A stretch of DNA of 64,000 bases from Ignavibacteria bacterium. GTDB lineage: Bacteria; Bacteroidota; Ignavibacteria; Tepidaquicellales; Tepidaquicellaceae. The notes below the pieces were generated by a model, which was given only the letters and a program-made list of their open reading frames with translations, was not told where the DNA came from and searched no databases. The translations under genes and the position numbers were made by a program. Below, piece by piece: positions 19,771-28,425 of this stretch (position 1 is its first letter; each line of letters opens with the position of its first letter). The stretch lies in the NCBI GenBank assembly GCA_016719565.1, contig JADJYU010000018.1:1-64000 (forward strand), given 5' to 3'.

Positions 19771-19854
19771 GACAGATGGGCGATTGTGAATTATATCAGA
19801 GCACTGCAGATAGCGAAAGATGCGGGTGAAGATGATCTTGAGAAAGCGATGTAG
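19771..19854 (+). pseudogene. 3' stub of a cytochrome c-like gene (ActE-like tail)
   Basis: Directly after repeat copy A, one frame reads DRWAIVNYIRALQIAKDAG and a few more residues to the TAG at 19852. DRWAIVxYIRALQ is typical of the C-terminus of small c-type cytochromes, notably the ActE subunit of alternative complex III. The heme motif (CXXCH) and everything upstream are missing. It has no start codon of its own. It is probably what remains of a gene whose 5' part was replaced by the block ending in repeat A. The family call rests on a short motif. Confidence 0.5.
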
Positions 19855-19943
19855 ATTTTTTAGCGATGCATTAAGAGAGATAATCGCTTCAAAGTTTTAG
19901 ATTTGGTAAGTAAAAAGATCAACAGAAGAATTTCAGATAAATC

Positions 19944-21374
19944 ATGAAACTAACCTTAAAAATATTTTTCTTAATTTGTTTAAGTTTTAAAACTAATCCT
20001 AATTTACAGAGTCAGAATTTAAATTGGGAAAAAGTATTGTCATATACAGATGTATGTGTATTTAACAAAGCTTTACAAACAACTGATAGTGGTTACATTT
20101 GCGTAGGGCAGAATAGAATAGGTAGCAATGTGAAAATGTATTTTTTAAAATTAAATAGTTTTGGCGATACTATTTGGTCAAGACATTTTGATTTGAATGT
20201 AAATTCTGTTTACAGGTGTAAATGGGTACAAAATACTTCAGATAATGGTTTTATAATGTGCGGATCAGGAGCTGGTATTAATAGTGATGCGTATCTAATA
20301 AAAGTAGATTCTTTAGGCAATATAATATGGTATAAAACATTTGGAGGTAATGGGATTGATGTTGCTCAATGTGTAAAGCAATTAAGTGATGGAGGGTATA
20401 TTATATTAGTTAGTACTACATCTTTTACAGATTATGGAATGTTAGCAATACGGACAGATTCTTTGGGAAATTCTATATGGTCAAAATTTTATTTGGGCGG
20501 AGCAGGTGAAATTGAAATTGTAAAAAATTCCGGTTTCATCATATCCGGTGTTTTGAATGACAAAGCTTATTTATTGCGAATGGATAATAATGGAGACAGC
20601 TTATGGTCAAAAAATTATGGTGAATATTTAGGTTCAGTTGGATTTTCAATTGATAATACCGAAGATAATGGATTTATAGTAGGAGGAATATGTGATACCT
20701 CTATTAGTAACAACAAAAAATCTTATGTTATAAAAACCGATTCGACCGGTAATATACAATGGTCAAATAGATACAGTACAAGTTACAATGAATGGTGCTA
20801 CTCTATTCGATCTGTTAACAACTCTAAATATGTTATGTGCGGAATGTCGGATTCTCTACCGGTAAGTTTTGAAAGAGCATTTATAAGATTGATTGATAAA
20901 AATGGAAGCATTTTAAGTGAAAAATTTTATAGAGGAGCAGGCGGTAAAATTTCAAACTCATTTTATTCGGTTGAAAATACAAATGATAAAGGATTTATTC
21001 TTTGTGGATTTACAAATATTGGCAGTGGGAGGGGATATGTTGTAAAAACCGATTCTATGTTAAATATCAAACCTGTTGGAATAAAAAATGAAGATTTAAT
21101 TTTAAAAGATTTTAATCTTTTTCAAAATTATCCAAATCCATTTAATCCGAAAACAATTATAAATTATGAATTAAAAGCTACAGGTGATTATTTAGTTATT
21201 TTGAAAGTCTTTGATATATTAGGAAATGAAATTGCAAATCTGGTAAATGAAAAGCAAGAAGCGGGCAGTTACTCTTTTACATTTGATGGAAGTAATTTTC
21301 CGAGCGGCGTTTATTTTTATAGATTGGAGGCAGGAGGTTTTGTTGAGACAAGGAAAATGTTGATTGTTAAATAA
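19944..21374 (+). CDS. Secreted T9SS protein with repeated DxxGNxxW motifs, A+T-rich
   Basis: A protein of 476 residues with a signal peptide (about 1-23). Repeats of the form LKxDSLGNxIWxKxFG recur about every 50 residues (LKLNSFGDTIWSRHF, IKVDSLGNIIWYKTFGG, IRTDSLGNSIWSKFY, LRMDNNGDSLWSKNYG, IKTDSTGNIQWSNRY), alternating with DGGYIILV/DNGFIMCG strands. It is likely a beta-propeller. The T9SS type-A end is complete: FQNYPNPFNPKTIINY, VFDILGNEIANLV, PSGVYFYRLEAGG, ETRKMLIVK. The gene is of the same type as the one at 18074 but not identical, and is strongly A+T-rich. Repeat copy B starts within ten bases of its stop. Function is unknown; it should be displayed on or released from the cell. 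Confidence 0.8.
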   Translation: MKLTLKIFFLICLSFKTNPNLQSQNLNWEKVLSYTDVCVFNKALQTTDSGYICVGQNRIGSNVKMYFLKLNSFGDTIWSRHFDLNVNSVYRCKWVQNTSDNGFIMCGSGAGINSDAYLIKVDSLGNIIWYKTFGGNGIDVAQCVKQLSDGGYIILVSTTSFTDYGMLAIRTDSLGNSIWSKFYLGGAGEIEIVKNSGFIISGVLNDKAYLLRMDNNGDSLWSKNYGEYLGSVGFSIDNTEDNGFIVGGICDTSISNNKKSYVIKTDSTGNIQWSNRYSTSYNEWCYSIRSVNNSKYVMCGMSDSLPVSFERAFIRLIDKNGSILSEKFYRGAGGKISNSFYSVENTNDKGFILCGFTNIGSGRGYVVKTDSMLNIKPVGIKNEDLILKDFNLFQNYPNPFNPKTIINYELKATGDYLVILKVFDILGNEIANLVNEKQEAGSYSFTFDGSNFPSGVYFYRLEAGGFVETRKMLIVK

Positions 21375-21381
21375 AATTTTT

Positions 21382-21907
21382 CCGCCGTTGTTGGTCTTAG
21401 TGAGCGGAGCGAGCATGACCAACAACAAACGGAAACGTGACTTTGGTAGCAATATGGTTGTTGGTGACCAAAAAGTTTGCGGAGACAGATCAGAGATAAA
21501 AAAGTTTATAAAGTGCAAACTTTTTGGAACACCAACAACGGCACAAAAACGGAAACGTGACTTTTTCCGCCGTTGTTGGTCTTAGTGAGCGGAGTGAGCG
21601 TGACCAACAACAAACGGAAACGTGACTTTGGCAGCAGTATGGTTGTTGGTGACCAAAAAGTTTGCGGAGACAGAACAGAGATAAAAGTTTATAAATGCAA
21701 ACTTTTTGGAACACCAACAACGGCACAAAAACGGAAACGTGACTTTTTCCGCCGTTGTTGGTCTTAGTGAGCGGAGCGAGCGTGACCAACAACAAACGGA
21801 AACGTGACTTTGGCAGCAGTATGGTTGTTGGTGACCAAAAAGTTTGCGGAGACAGGACAGAGCTAAAAGTTTACAAAGTGCAAACTTTTTGGAACACCAA
21901 CAACGAC
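21382..21907 (+). repeat. Array of three double-hairpin repeats (copies B, C, D)
   Basis: Copies occupy 21382-21542, 21567-21724 and 21749-21907, spaced 185 and 182 bases apart start to start. Each has the inverted ends and two hairpins described for copy A. The linkers between copies repeat CGGAAACGTGACTTT, which also separates the two hairpins inside each copy, so the array is really six hairpins with a common spacer. The last copy ends ACCAACAACGAC (one change). Short open frames through it on both strands are by-products. The array separates the stop of the T9SS gene at 21374 from the orphan T9SS tail at 21913. Confidence 0.92.
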
Positions 21908-21912
21908 ACAAA

Positions 21913-22041
21913 AGATATTCAGTAACTTTTGACGGAAGCGATTTTCCGAGCGGGGTATATTTTTACAGAATGGATTTAGGTAACAGCGGAAATGAAATAG
22001 GCAGTAATTTTGAAATAAAAAAAATGATATTAATTAAATAA
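21913..22041 (+). pseudogene. Orphan 3' end of a T9SS cargo gene
   Basis: Starting exactly at the edge of repeat copy D, the frame reads RYSVTFDGSDFPSGVYFYRM, then an Asn/Gly-rich linker and EIKKMILIK, the last 42 residues of a T9SS type-A sorting domain. The NYPNPFNP part, the cargo and the start are missing. The stop is directly followed by the ATG of the PorV-like gene. It is not a duplicate of the end of the gene at 19944: the residues differ and there is an extra GNSGNEIGSN segment. It therefore marks a different, lost cargo gene that once preceded porV. Confidence 0.85.
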
Positions 22042-23037
22042 ATGAAAACAAAAATACTATTAACACTTCTGCTGATCAGTCTGATGCCGGCGATTGCCGC
22101 AGCTCAGCTGTTTCCAAATCTCGGCGGGCAGAGGACCGGAACTACTTCACTGCAGTTCCTCAAAATCGGCACAAGCGCAAGAGCTACAGGAATGGGAGAA
22201 AGTTTTGTCGCTGTCTCTGATGACATTACTTCCCTGCATTACAATCCTTCGGGACTCGTCGCTTTTGAAAATAACGGAATCACCGCAAGCTACACTCAGT
22301 GGTTCGTAGATACGAAGCTTGCGAATTTCGGCGCAGTCTATCACTTCGGCGGAAGTAACGCAGTCGGACTGAATATAACTTCCCTGCAGACGGAAGATAT
22401 GAAAGTTACCACTGAATATCAGCCGGGAGGCACAGGAGAATTCTTCAGATTCTCAGATCTGAATATCGGACTGTCTTATGCGCGGCAGATGACAGACCAG
22501 TTCTCATTCGGCGCGACGAGAAAGTATGTGCGGGAAGATCTCGGCGAACTCAAAATAGACGGCATACTCGGAGATATTGCAACGTCATACCGGACAGGTC
22601 TCGGCACTTCAAGATTCGGGATCATGATCTCGAATTTCGGAGGACAGCTAAGTCCTTCCGGAAGCGTAACGCTTGTCAGCGGCAGTACCGTGAATTCATT
22701 TCAGAAATTTCCGCCGCCGACTTTGTTTCAGCTTGGGTTTGCAATAGAGCCGATACTTAATAAGGAGAACAGACTTACTACTTCCGTTCAGCTCAATAGT
22801 CCTACTGACAACGCAGAGAATCTTAACTTCGGATTTGAATATGCATTCAAGGAGTTTCTCTTTTTCAGAGGCGGGTATAAGCTGAATGTCGATTCAGAAA
22901 ATTTCTCAGCCGGTGTAGGAGCCAAGACGGTTATCTCATTTGCTCATGCAAACTTTGATTACTCGCTTGCAAATTACAAGGAGCTCGGCATTTCACACAG
23001 ATTTACATTAAATATTTTATTCCCGAATTTTAAATGA
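22042..23037 (+). CDS. PorV/PorQ-family outer-membrane protein
   Basis: A protein of 331 residues. The signal peptide (MKTKILLTLLLISLMPAIAAAQ) is followed by GTTSLQFLKIGTSARATGMGESFVAVSDDITSLHYNPSGL, the hallmark N-terminus of the PorV/PorQ (UPF0164) family of 14-strand barrels. PorV is the T9SS subunit that shuttles folded cargo from the translocon to the attachment complex. The rest is beta-rich and ends HRFTLNILFPNF, typical of a barrel end. It lies among several T9SS cargo genes, which supports a role in their export, although T9SS genomes often have several paralogues. The following lipoprotein gene overlaps its stop (ATGA). Its composition is clearly richer in G+C than the gene at 19944. 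Confidence 0.9.
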   Translation: MKTKILLTLLLISLMPAIAAAQLFPNLGGQRTGTTSLQFLKIGTSARATGMGESFVAVSDDITSLHYNPSGLVAFENNGITASYTQWFVDTKLANFGAVYHFGGSNAVGLNITSLQTEDMKVTTEYQPGGTGEFFRFSDLNIGLSYARQMTDQFSFGATRKYVREDLGELKIDGILGDIATSYRTGLGTSRFGIMISNFGGQLSPSGSVTLVSGSTVNSFQKFPPPTLFQLGFAIEPILNKENRLTTSVQLNSPTDNAENLNFGFEYAFKEFLFFRGGYKLNVDSENFSAGVGAKTVISFAHANFDYSLANYKELGISHRFTLNILFPNFK

Positions 23038-24119
23038 TCTTAAATAAAATGAAATACTTATATCTATTATTCACATTATCTGTCGTATGGCTTTCATCAT
23101 GCGCTGATAAAACTGATCTGTCACAGTTCCCGATCACAACAGGCGGCGGATCGGTGGTTACAGAGACGACATACGTTCAGCAGTCGCCGGTTTGGACACA
23201 GTTCAACAGACCGGAAGATGTACTGCTCGGCAGAGAGCCGCTGATCTATGTTTGCGACACAAAAAACAACAGAGTGGTTCAGATGGATCTGTCAGGCGGA
23301 GAGATAGGTTCGATACCGGTTTTCAATCCGCGTGCAATAGCACAGGATTACAATTTTGATTTGCTTGTGATCGCCGATACGACTTCATTGATTTTCCCGG
23401 ATACGTTAAGCATTCTTTACAGGATCAAGCTCGTACCGGTTGGCGGAGTTATTTCCAACGCAACGCTGCTGCCGCTTATGAGATCGGATTACGCTACTCC
23501 CCTTTCGAGCAGAAGCAGAAAATTCACGGACGTCGGAGTTTATTCGGATAACTCTTATATAATAACAAGAAGAGGTCCGGATAATACAAGTTCGCTGGAT
23601 CCTGACAACGCCCTTCTGGATGTGACAGGCATTAATTCCGTTAGTTCAGTAACCGTACTCGGAGGATTTCAGCCGACAGGAAACGGGATATATTCCATTG
23701 ATAAAATGTCAGCTATTACTACATTCGATAACGGACCGACGGATTTTATAATCACCAGAAATACAGTTGAATTTGGTTTTAAAGTAGAATGGTTTGTTTA
23801 TGATGATCTGAAAGGAACTTATGATCCGAGATTTCTTCCCGGCGATAATGTCGACCTGCTGAATTTTCAGCTCGGGACGCCTGAGGGAATTACGCTTGAC
23901 CCTTCCAATAATATATTTGTAGTGGATAACACAAGAGATTCACTTTATAAATTTACAAGTCTCGGAGTTTATAAAAGGGAATCATTCGGCGGAACTGGTG
24001 ACGGCGTGAATCAGCTCAGAAATCCGATGGGAGTTTCTTTCTTTAATAAAGTACTTTACATAGCCGATACCGGGAATAACCGAATAGTCAGATATAAACT
24101 TTCAACTGATCTGCAGTAA
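23034..24119 (+). CDS. NHL-repeat lipoprotein
   Basis: A protein of 361 residues whose ATG overlaps the stop of the PorV-like gene, indicating translational coupling. A second ATG at 23049 (MKYLYLLFTLSVVWLSSC) may be the true start. Either gives a lipoprotein signal ending SSC. Residues about 55-90 (VWTQFNRPEDVLLGREPLIYV, then CDTKNNRVVQ) and about 280-355 (LGTPEGITLDPSNNIFVVDN, LRNPMGVSFFNKVLYIADT, then GNNRIVRY) are NHL repeats, so the protein should form a propeller, anchored to the outer membrane and probably binding protein or glycan. Coupling to a PorV homologue suggests a periplasmic or surface role in secretion, but this is inference. Confidence 0.85.
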   Translation: MILNKMKYLYLLFTLSVVWLSSCADKTDLSQFPITTGGGSVVTETTYVQQSPVWTQFNRPEDVLLGREPLIYVCDTKNNRVVQMDLSGGEIGSIPVFNPRAIAQDYNFDLLVIADTTSLIFPDTLSILYRIKLVPVGGVISNATLLPLMRSDYATPLSSRSRKFTDVGVYSDNSYIITRRGPDNTSSLDPDNALLDVTGINSVSSVTVLGGFQPTGNGIYSIDKMSAITTFDNGPTDFIITRNTVEFGFKVEWFVYDDLKGTYDPRFLPGDNVDLLNFQLGTPEGITLDPSNNIFVVDNTRDSLYKFTSLGVYKRESFGGTGDGVNQLRNPMGVSFFNKVLYIADTGNNRIVRYKLSTDLQ

Positions 24120-24120
24120 A

Positions 24121-25947
24121 TTGGCAAAATCACAAAACAGGAAACAAAATAAGAAATCGGGTAATATTCAGACTCAGACATCTGCAAAGCAGCCGTTTAT
24201 AAAGGATAACCCGCTTTATAATTACGGACTGATAATTCTTTTCACTGTATTTATAATTTTATTTACAACCTTTAAGATCACCGGCGATGATGATGTCTTC
24301 TGGCATCTTGCAACCGGGAAATATATTACTGAGACGCATCACGTTCCGTCAGAGGATATATTCGGATTTGTAACTGAAGGACAGGAATGGATGCCGTTCG
24401 AATGGGGCTGGGATCTTATTACTTACGGACTTTACAACATTGGCGGTTATACTGCGATATCAATATTCCGCACGTTAGTTTTCCTGCTGATCTTTTTTAT
24501 ATTTTTCCGGGTGATGCGAAAGTTCAATGTAAGTTATACACTGATATTTCTGACTTTACTTCTGACAGCATTCGGAATGATAGACCGACTCACTCCCCGT
24601 CCGCATATAATGTCGCTGTTGTTTTTCGCAGTGATGATTTATCTCATCACTGATTTTAAATATTTCAACAGGAAAAATATAAAGACTCTTTATTTCTTTC
24701 CGGTTCTTTTTCTTCTCTGGGCGAATATTCACATGGGAGTGCTTGCAGGCGCATTACTTCTGTTTGTCTTTCTTTTAAGCGAAGTGATCATTTATCTGAA
24801 GCCTGGAAAATTTTCTACAAAGGAAATACCTGCACTTACACAGCGCGAACTGAAGATACTCGGTCTGATGTTTATTCTGTCTGTATTAGTAATGCTCATA
24901 AATCCAAACGGCATCGCGACTTATTTTTATGCATACGATCATACAAAGATGAAACTGCTCGAGACCATTAACGAATGGAGATCGCCGTTTGATGAAATGT
25001 TCGGGTCCGGATTTGTAACCAATATATATAAGGTGTTCCTCTTCGGAGGTTTGCTTATACTTTATTATTCATTTAAAAGGAAAGATCTTTTTACCGGAAT
25101 GCTCTTTATAGTATTCGCTATATACTCTGTCAGGGCTGTCAGGTTTACGGTTGATTATATTTTAATCATAACGGTATTTTTCGGAGTTGCATTATTTTTT
25201 ATAATTTCAAATCTCAAAGGCGAAGGGCTCAGAAATTTCTTTAATGTCAGTCCTGTCCCAAAAGTCATTCTTGAAGCATTTCTTTTGTTTCTGATATTCA
25301 ATATTCCGAATGACAAACTATACATGGATCATTTGAAATATTACAGAGTCTCGGGATTCGGAGTCAATTCTGATTTTATGCCGGTTCAGATGTTTGAATT
25401 TATGAAGGAGAATAATATACCGCAGACCGGTCAGAGACCGCTGAATCATTTCGGCAGCGGTGGGTTTCTTGTGTGGAATTTTCCCGAAAGTAAAAACTTC
25501 ATAGACAGCAGAAATCTGAACGATGAGATCTTTAATGAATATAATACTCTTATGGGTAAAGGTCCGGGATTTGAAAAGAAACTTAATGAATATGATTTTG
25601 ACTACTCTATTTATCTCGCTCCTGATCTGGTGAGAGTCCCGAATGAAATGGAATCTTCTATCATTTCTTATTTCAGTAAAAAGCCGGATGAATGGAAGCT
25701 TGTATTCTGGGATGACAAGTCTTTTTTGTATCTTAAGAACGAGCCGAAGTTTAAAGATGTGATTGACAGGTTTGAATACAAATATGTAACTCCTTACAAT
25801 TTTATGTATAATAAAAAAGTATTGGAAAACGCCGTTACAGCAGATCCTGAAAGATTGAGATCGGAGATCGGCAGGAAAATAAAAGAGGAGCAAAATGGAT
25901 TGATAATTAACGCTATAAATAACACTTTTTCAAAGAATTTAAACTAA
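24121..25947 (+). CDS. Polytopic membrane protein, glycosyltransferase-C-like
   Basis: A protein of 608 residues starting at TTG (24121), one base after the stop of the preceding gene; no ATG lies near. About ten hydrophobic segments occur between residues 35 and 400. The loop after the first segment reads ITGDDDVFWHLATGKYITE ... PSEDIFGFVTEGQEW, acidic and aromatic. This arrangement is seen in uncharacterised membrane proteins related to GT-C glycosyltransferases (long first periplasmic loop with Asp residues). The C-terminal 200 residues are soluble (GQRPLNHFGSGGFLVWNF). The lipid-linked sugar donor and the target are unknown. Tight spacing to the PorV and NHL genes suggests one operon 22042-25947, perhaps for modification or assembly of surface proteins. 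Confidence 0.7.
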   Translation: MAKSQNRKQNKKSGNIQTQTSAKQPFIKDNPLYNYGLIILFTVFIILFTTFKITGDDDVFWHLATGKYITETHHVPSEDIFGFVTEGQEWMPFEWGWDLITYGLYNIGGYTAISIFRTLVFLLIFFIFFRVMRKFNVSYTLIFLTLLLTAFGMIDRLTPRPHIMSLLFFAVMIYLITDFKYFNRKNIKTLYFFPVLFLLWANIHMGVLAGALLLFVFLLSEVIIYLKPGKFSTKEIPALTQRELKILGLMFILSVLVMLINPNGIATYFYAYDHTKMKLLETINEWRSPFDEMFGSGFVTNIYKVFLFGGLLILYYSFKRKDLFTGMLFIVFAIYSVRAVRFTVDYILIITVFFGVALFFIISNLKGEGLRNFFNVSPVPKVILEAFLLFLIFNIPNDKLYMDHLKYYRVSGFGVNSDFMPVQMFEFMKENNIPQTGQRPLNHFGSGGFLVWNFPESKNFIDSRNLNDEIFNEYNTLMGKGPGFEKKLNEYDFDYSIYLAPDLVRVPNEMESSIISYFSKKPDEWKLVFWDDKSFLYLKNEPKFKDVIDRFEYKYVTPYNFMYNKKVLENAVTADPERLRSEIGRKIKEEQNGLIINAINNTFSKNLN

Positions 25948-25977
25948 AATAAATTATAATTAAATAAATATATATAA

Positions 25978-28329
25978 ATGAAAACAATATTATTACTGCT
26001 GGCTTTTACAATGAGTTTTGCAATTGCCAATGCTCAGATAGTTCCAATAGTATCCATCAAGCCAAACGATGCAAACGGCTTACCACTTCTGAATAATCAA
26101 TTCAAAACAATAACAGGAGTAGTAACTGTAGCTAATGAATTCGGCGGTCCGGCTTACATACAGGACATGACTCATGGAATAGCTGTTTTTTATAATGAAT
26201 TAACAGCCGCTATAAGTATCGGAGACAGCGTGATCGTGACTGCTAAGGTAGGTCAGTTTAACGGTCTGTCGGAGCTGGTTTATTCCACAGACGGCGGCAC
26301 ACCTTCTTTTACAGTTGTCAGCAACAACAATCCTGTTTATCAGCCGGTAGTGGTGACATTAAGTCAGTTCAACACTCAGACATTTAACGGTACGGAAGAG
26401 TATGAAGGTAAGCTTATTCGTATAAACGGATTGACTATCACAGGTTCGGGTACATTCCAGGCGAACACAAATTATACTGTAACAGATGCAACAGGCACAG
26501 GTCAGATGAGAATAGATAACAATTCAAATCTTGTTGGGACGGTGATCCCGACAGGAACATTTGACTGTATAGCAGCGGCTTCTCAGTTTGATTCATCGCC
26601 GCCATACAGTTCGGGTTATCAGTTCCTGCCGAGATTTACATCTGATATAATTCAGTCAGGCGGACCGATAATTCTTACAATTCCGGCCGAATCGAATATA
26701 ACATCAAACAGCGTTACATTGACATGGACCACACAGGATCCGGGCGACAGTAAAATAAAATTTTTCCGATCGGATTCATTGTTTCAGCCTGTAGTATTTA
26801 CTGATTCATTATACAGCGCAGCTCTGACAACTAATCATAGTTTCAATCTGACAAATCTTGCAGCAGGAAAAATTTATTATGCAGTTGCTTATTCTACAAA
26901 CGCAAGCGGTACAAGCGTCAGCTCAGTAAAATATTTTTCAACTTCTTCCAATCCGGCATCTACAGGAAAGTATGAAATTTATTTTAATAAGGAAGTAGAT
27001 AACTCATTAGCTATGCCTAATAATAATGCAGTCGGTAACGTTGATCTGAAAGTAAGACTCGGACAGAGAATTGATTCCGCTGCTTATTCAATAGATTTCG
27101 CGATGTATTCATTTAATGAAGTAACTCAGATCAAAGATAAGCTGATTAATGCTTTGATAAGAGGCGTTAAGATCAGAATGGTTTATGATCACCGTGACGG
27201 AAATACTCAGGCGCTTGTTCAGGATCTGATAAATTCAGGTATCAGAGTTTCACAGAGACCGCAGGGTTCGAATATTATGCACAACAAATTTTTTATCTTT
27301 GACGCCAGGAATGACAATTCATATTCAGATGACTGGCTCTGGACAGGATCGGCAAACATAACCAATGCACAGTTTTATGATGATGCTGAGAACGTAATAT
27401 TCATACAGGATCAGGCGCTTTGCAATACATATACACGCGAGTTTGAGGAAATGTGGGGATCACATAATGAGATCAACAATCCTTCGCTTGCAAAATTCGG
27501 CGCTTCAAAAGCTGACAACACGCCGCATCTTTTTTATATTAACGGAAAAAAAGTCGAGTGTTATTTTTCTCCGTCAGATCCGACTGCATCCGTACTTGAG
27601 AATATGATCGGTAATAATACACAGAAATCAATTTTCTTCTGCGCATTTGCATTTACAAGATTTCAGATAGCAAACAAAATGAAGACTCAGTTCAACCCGC
27701 CGGATAAAATGGTAAGAGGTGTTTTTGATGACGGTAACGGAACTGATCCTTCAAGCGTCTATCCTGAGATGAAAGGTACCGGAGGAAATTTCCCATGGAA
27801 TCCTCCCGCACCGGTATATCTCGATAATCAGCCGGGACTTATGCACAGTAAATATATTCTGATAGATGCAGATATGCCTTCAAGTGATCCGATCGTTCAG
27901 ACCGGTTCTTATAATTATTCGACAGCAGCTACTACCGGTAATGATGAAAATTTACTTTTGATATATGATTCACTTGCCGCTAATCAGTATCTTCAGGATT
28001 TTGCGAAGAGGTATTCACTTGCAGGAGGTACAATAAGCGTCGAACAGATCTCTTCCGTATTGCCCGAAGGATATAAATTAAATCAGAATTATCCGAATCC
28101 TTTTAATCCTAAAACCGTTATTGAATATTCAATACCATCAGCGGAATTAGTGAAGCTCAGAATATACAATATACTCGGACATGAAATAAAAATGCTTGTT
28201 AATGAGAACCAGTCACCGGGTACATATAAGGTAACATTTGACGGAAGCAGTCTTCCGAGCGGAGTTTATTATTACAGACTTGAAACTAAAAACAACCTGA
28301 CTTCGAAGAGTATGTTGCTTATTAAGTAA
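25978..28329 (+). CDS. T9SS-secreted phospholipase D-family protein with OB-fold
   Basis: A protein of 783 residues with a signal peptide (about 1-19). Residues about 30-220 form an OB-fold-like module (NNQFKTITGVVTVANEFGGP ... IGDSVIVTAKVGQF), and about 235-325 a fibronectin III domain (PAESNITSNSVTLTWTTQDP). Two PLD motifs follow. The first is IMHNKFFIFD with His435, Lys437 and Asp442, then WTGSANIT. The second is LMHSKYILID with His623, Lys625 and Asp630, then QTGSYNYS. Both HKD sites are complete, so it is probably an active phosphodiesterase, either an extracellular nuclease or a phospholipase. The OB module favours nucleic acid. It ends in a full T9SS type-A domain (LNQNYPNPFNPKTVIEY ... 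PSGVYYYRLE ... KSMLLIK), so it acts outside the cell. Confidence 0.9.
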   Translation: MKTILLLLAFTMSFAIANAQIVPIVSIKPNDANGLPLLNNQFKTITGVVTVANEFGGPAYIQDMTHGIAVFYNELTAAISIGDSVIVTAKVGQFNGLSELVYSTDGGTPSFTVVSNNNPVYQPVVVTLSQFNTQTFNGTEEYEGKLIRINGLTITGSGTFQANTNYTVTDATGTGQMRIDNNSNLVGTVIPTGTFDCIAAASQFDSSPPYSSGYQFLPRFTSDIIQSGGPIILTIPAESNITSNSVTLTWTTQDPGDSKIKFFRSDSLFQPVVFTDSLYSAALTTNHSFNLTNLAAGKIYYAVAYSTNASGTSVSSVKYFSTSSNPASTGKYEIYFNKEVDNSLAMPNNNAVGNVDLKVRLGQRIDSAAYSIDFAMYSFNEVTQIKDKLINALIRGVKIRMVYDHRDGNTQALVQDLINSGIRVSQRPQGSNIMHNKFFIFDARNDNSYSDDWLWTGSANITNAQFYDDAENVIFIQDQALCNTYTREFEEMWGSHNEINNPSLAKFGASKADNTPHLFYINGKKVECYFSPSDPTASVLENMIGNNTQKSIFFCAFAFTRFQIANKMKTQFNPPDKMVRGVFDDGNGTDPSSVYPEMKGTGGNFPWNPPAPVYLDNQPGLMHSKYILIDADMPSSDPIVQTGSYNYSTAATTGNDENLLLIYDSLAANQYLQDFAKRYSLAGGTISVEQISSVLPEGYKLNQNYPNPFNPKTVIEYSIPSAELVKLRIYNILGHEIKMLVNENQSPGTYKVTFDGSSLPSGVYYYRLETKNNLTSKSMLLIK

Positions 28330-28425
28330 TGAAAAATTATATTTTTCAATAAAACAATGTGAAACTATTTAAATTTGAGAGTGTTCTGAGAAATACAAAT
28401 CAAATTTAATTAAATCCAGATCAAC

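Noticed and set aside
19607..21907. Integron attC sites with gene cassettes
   Set aside because: The layout of gene plus hairpin is suggestive, but the stems (GTTGTTGGT/ACCAACAAC) do not fit the attC core GTTRRRY/RYYYAAC and no integron integrase is present in the window.
21844..22041. Small gene starting with MRRQDRAKSLQSANF
   Set aside because: Its first 23 codons lie in the hairpin repeat; only the part from 21913 is recognisable, as the tail of a lost T9SS gene.
25318..25893. 191-codon frame on the minus strand
   Set aside because: It lies fully opposite the polytopic membrane protein gene, whose frame has clear hydrophobic segments and conserved loops. The antisense product has no recognisable feature.
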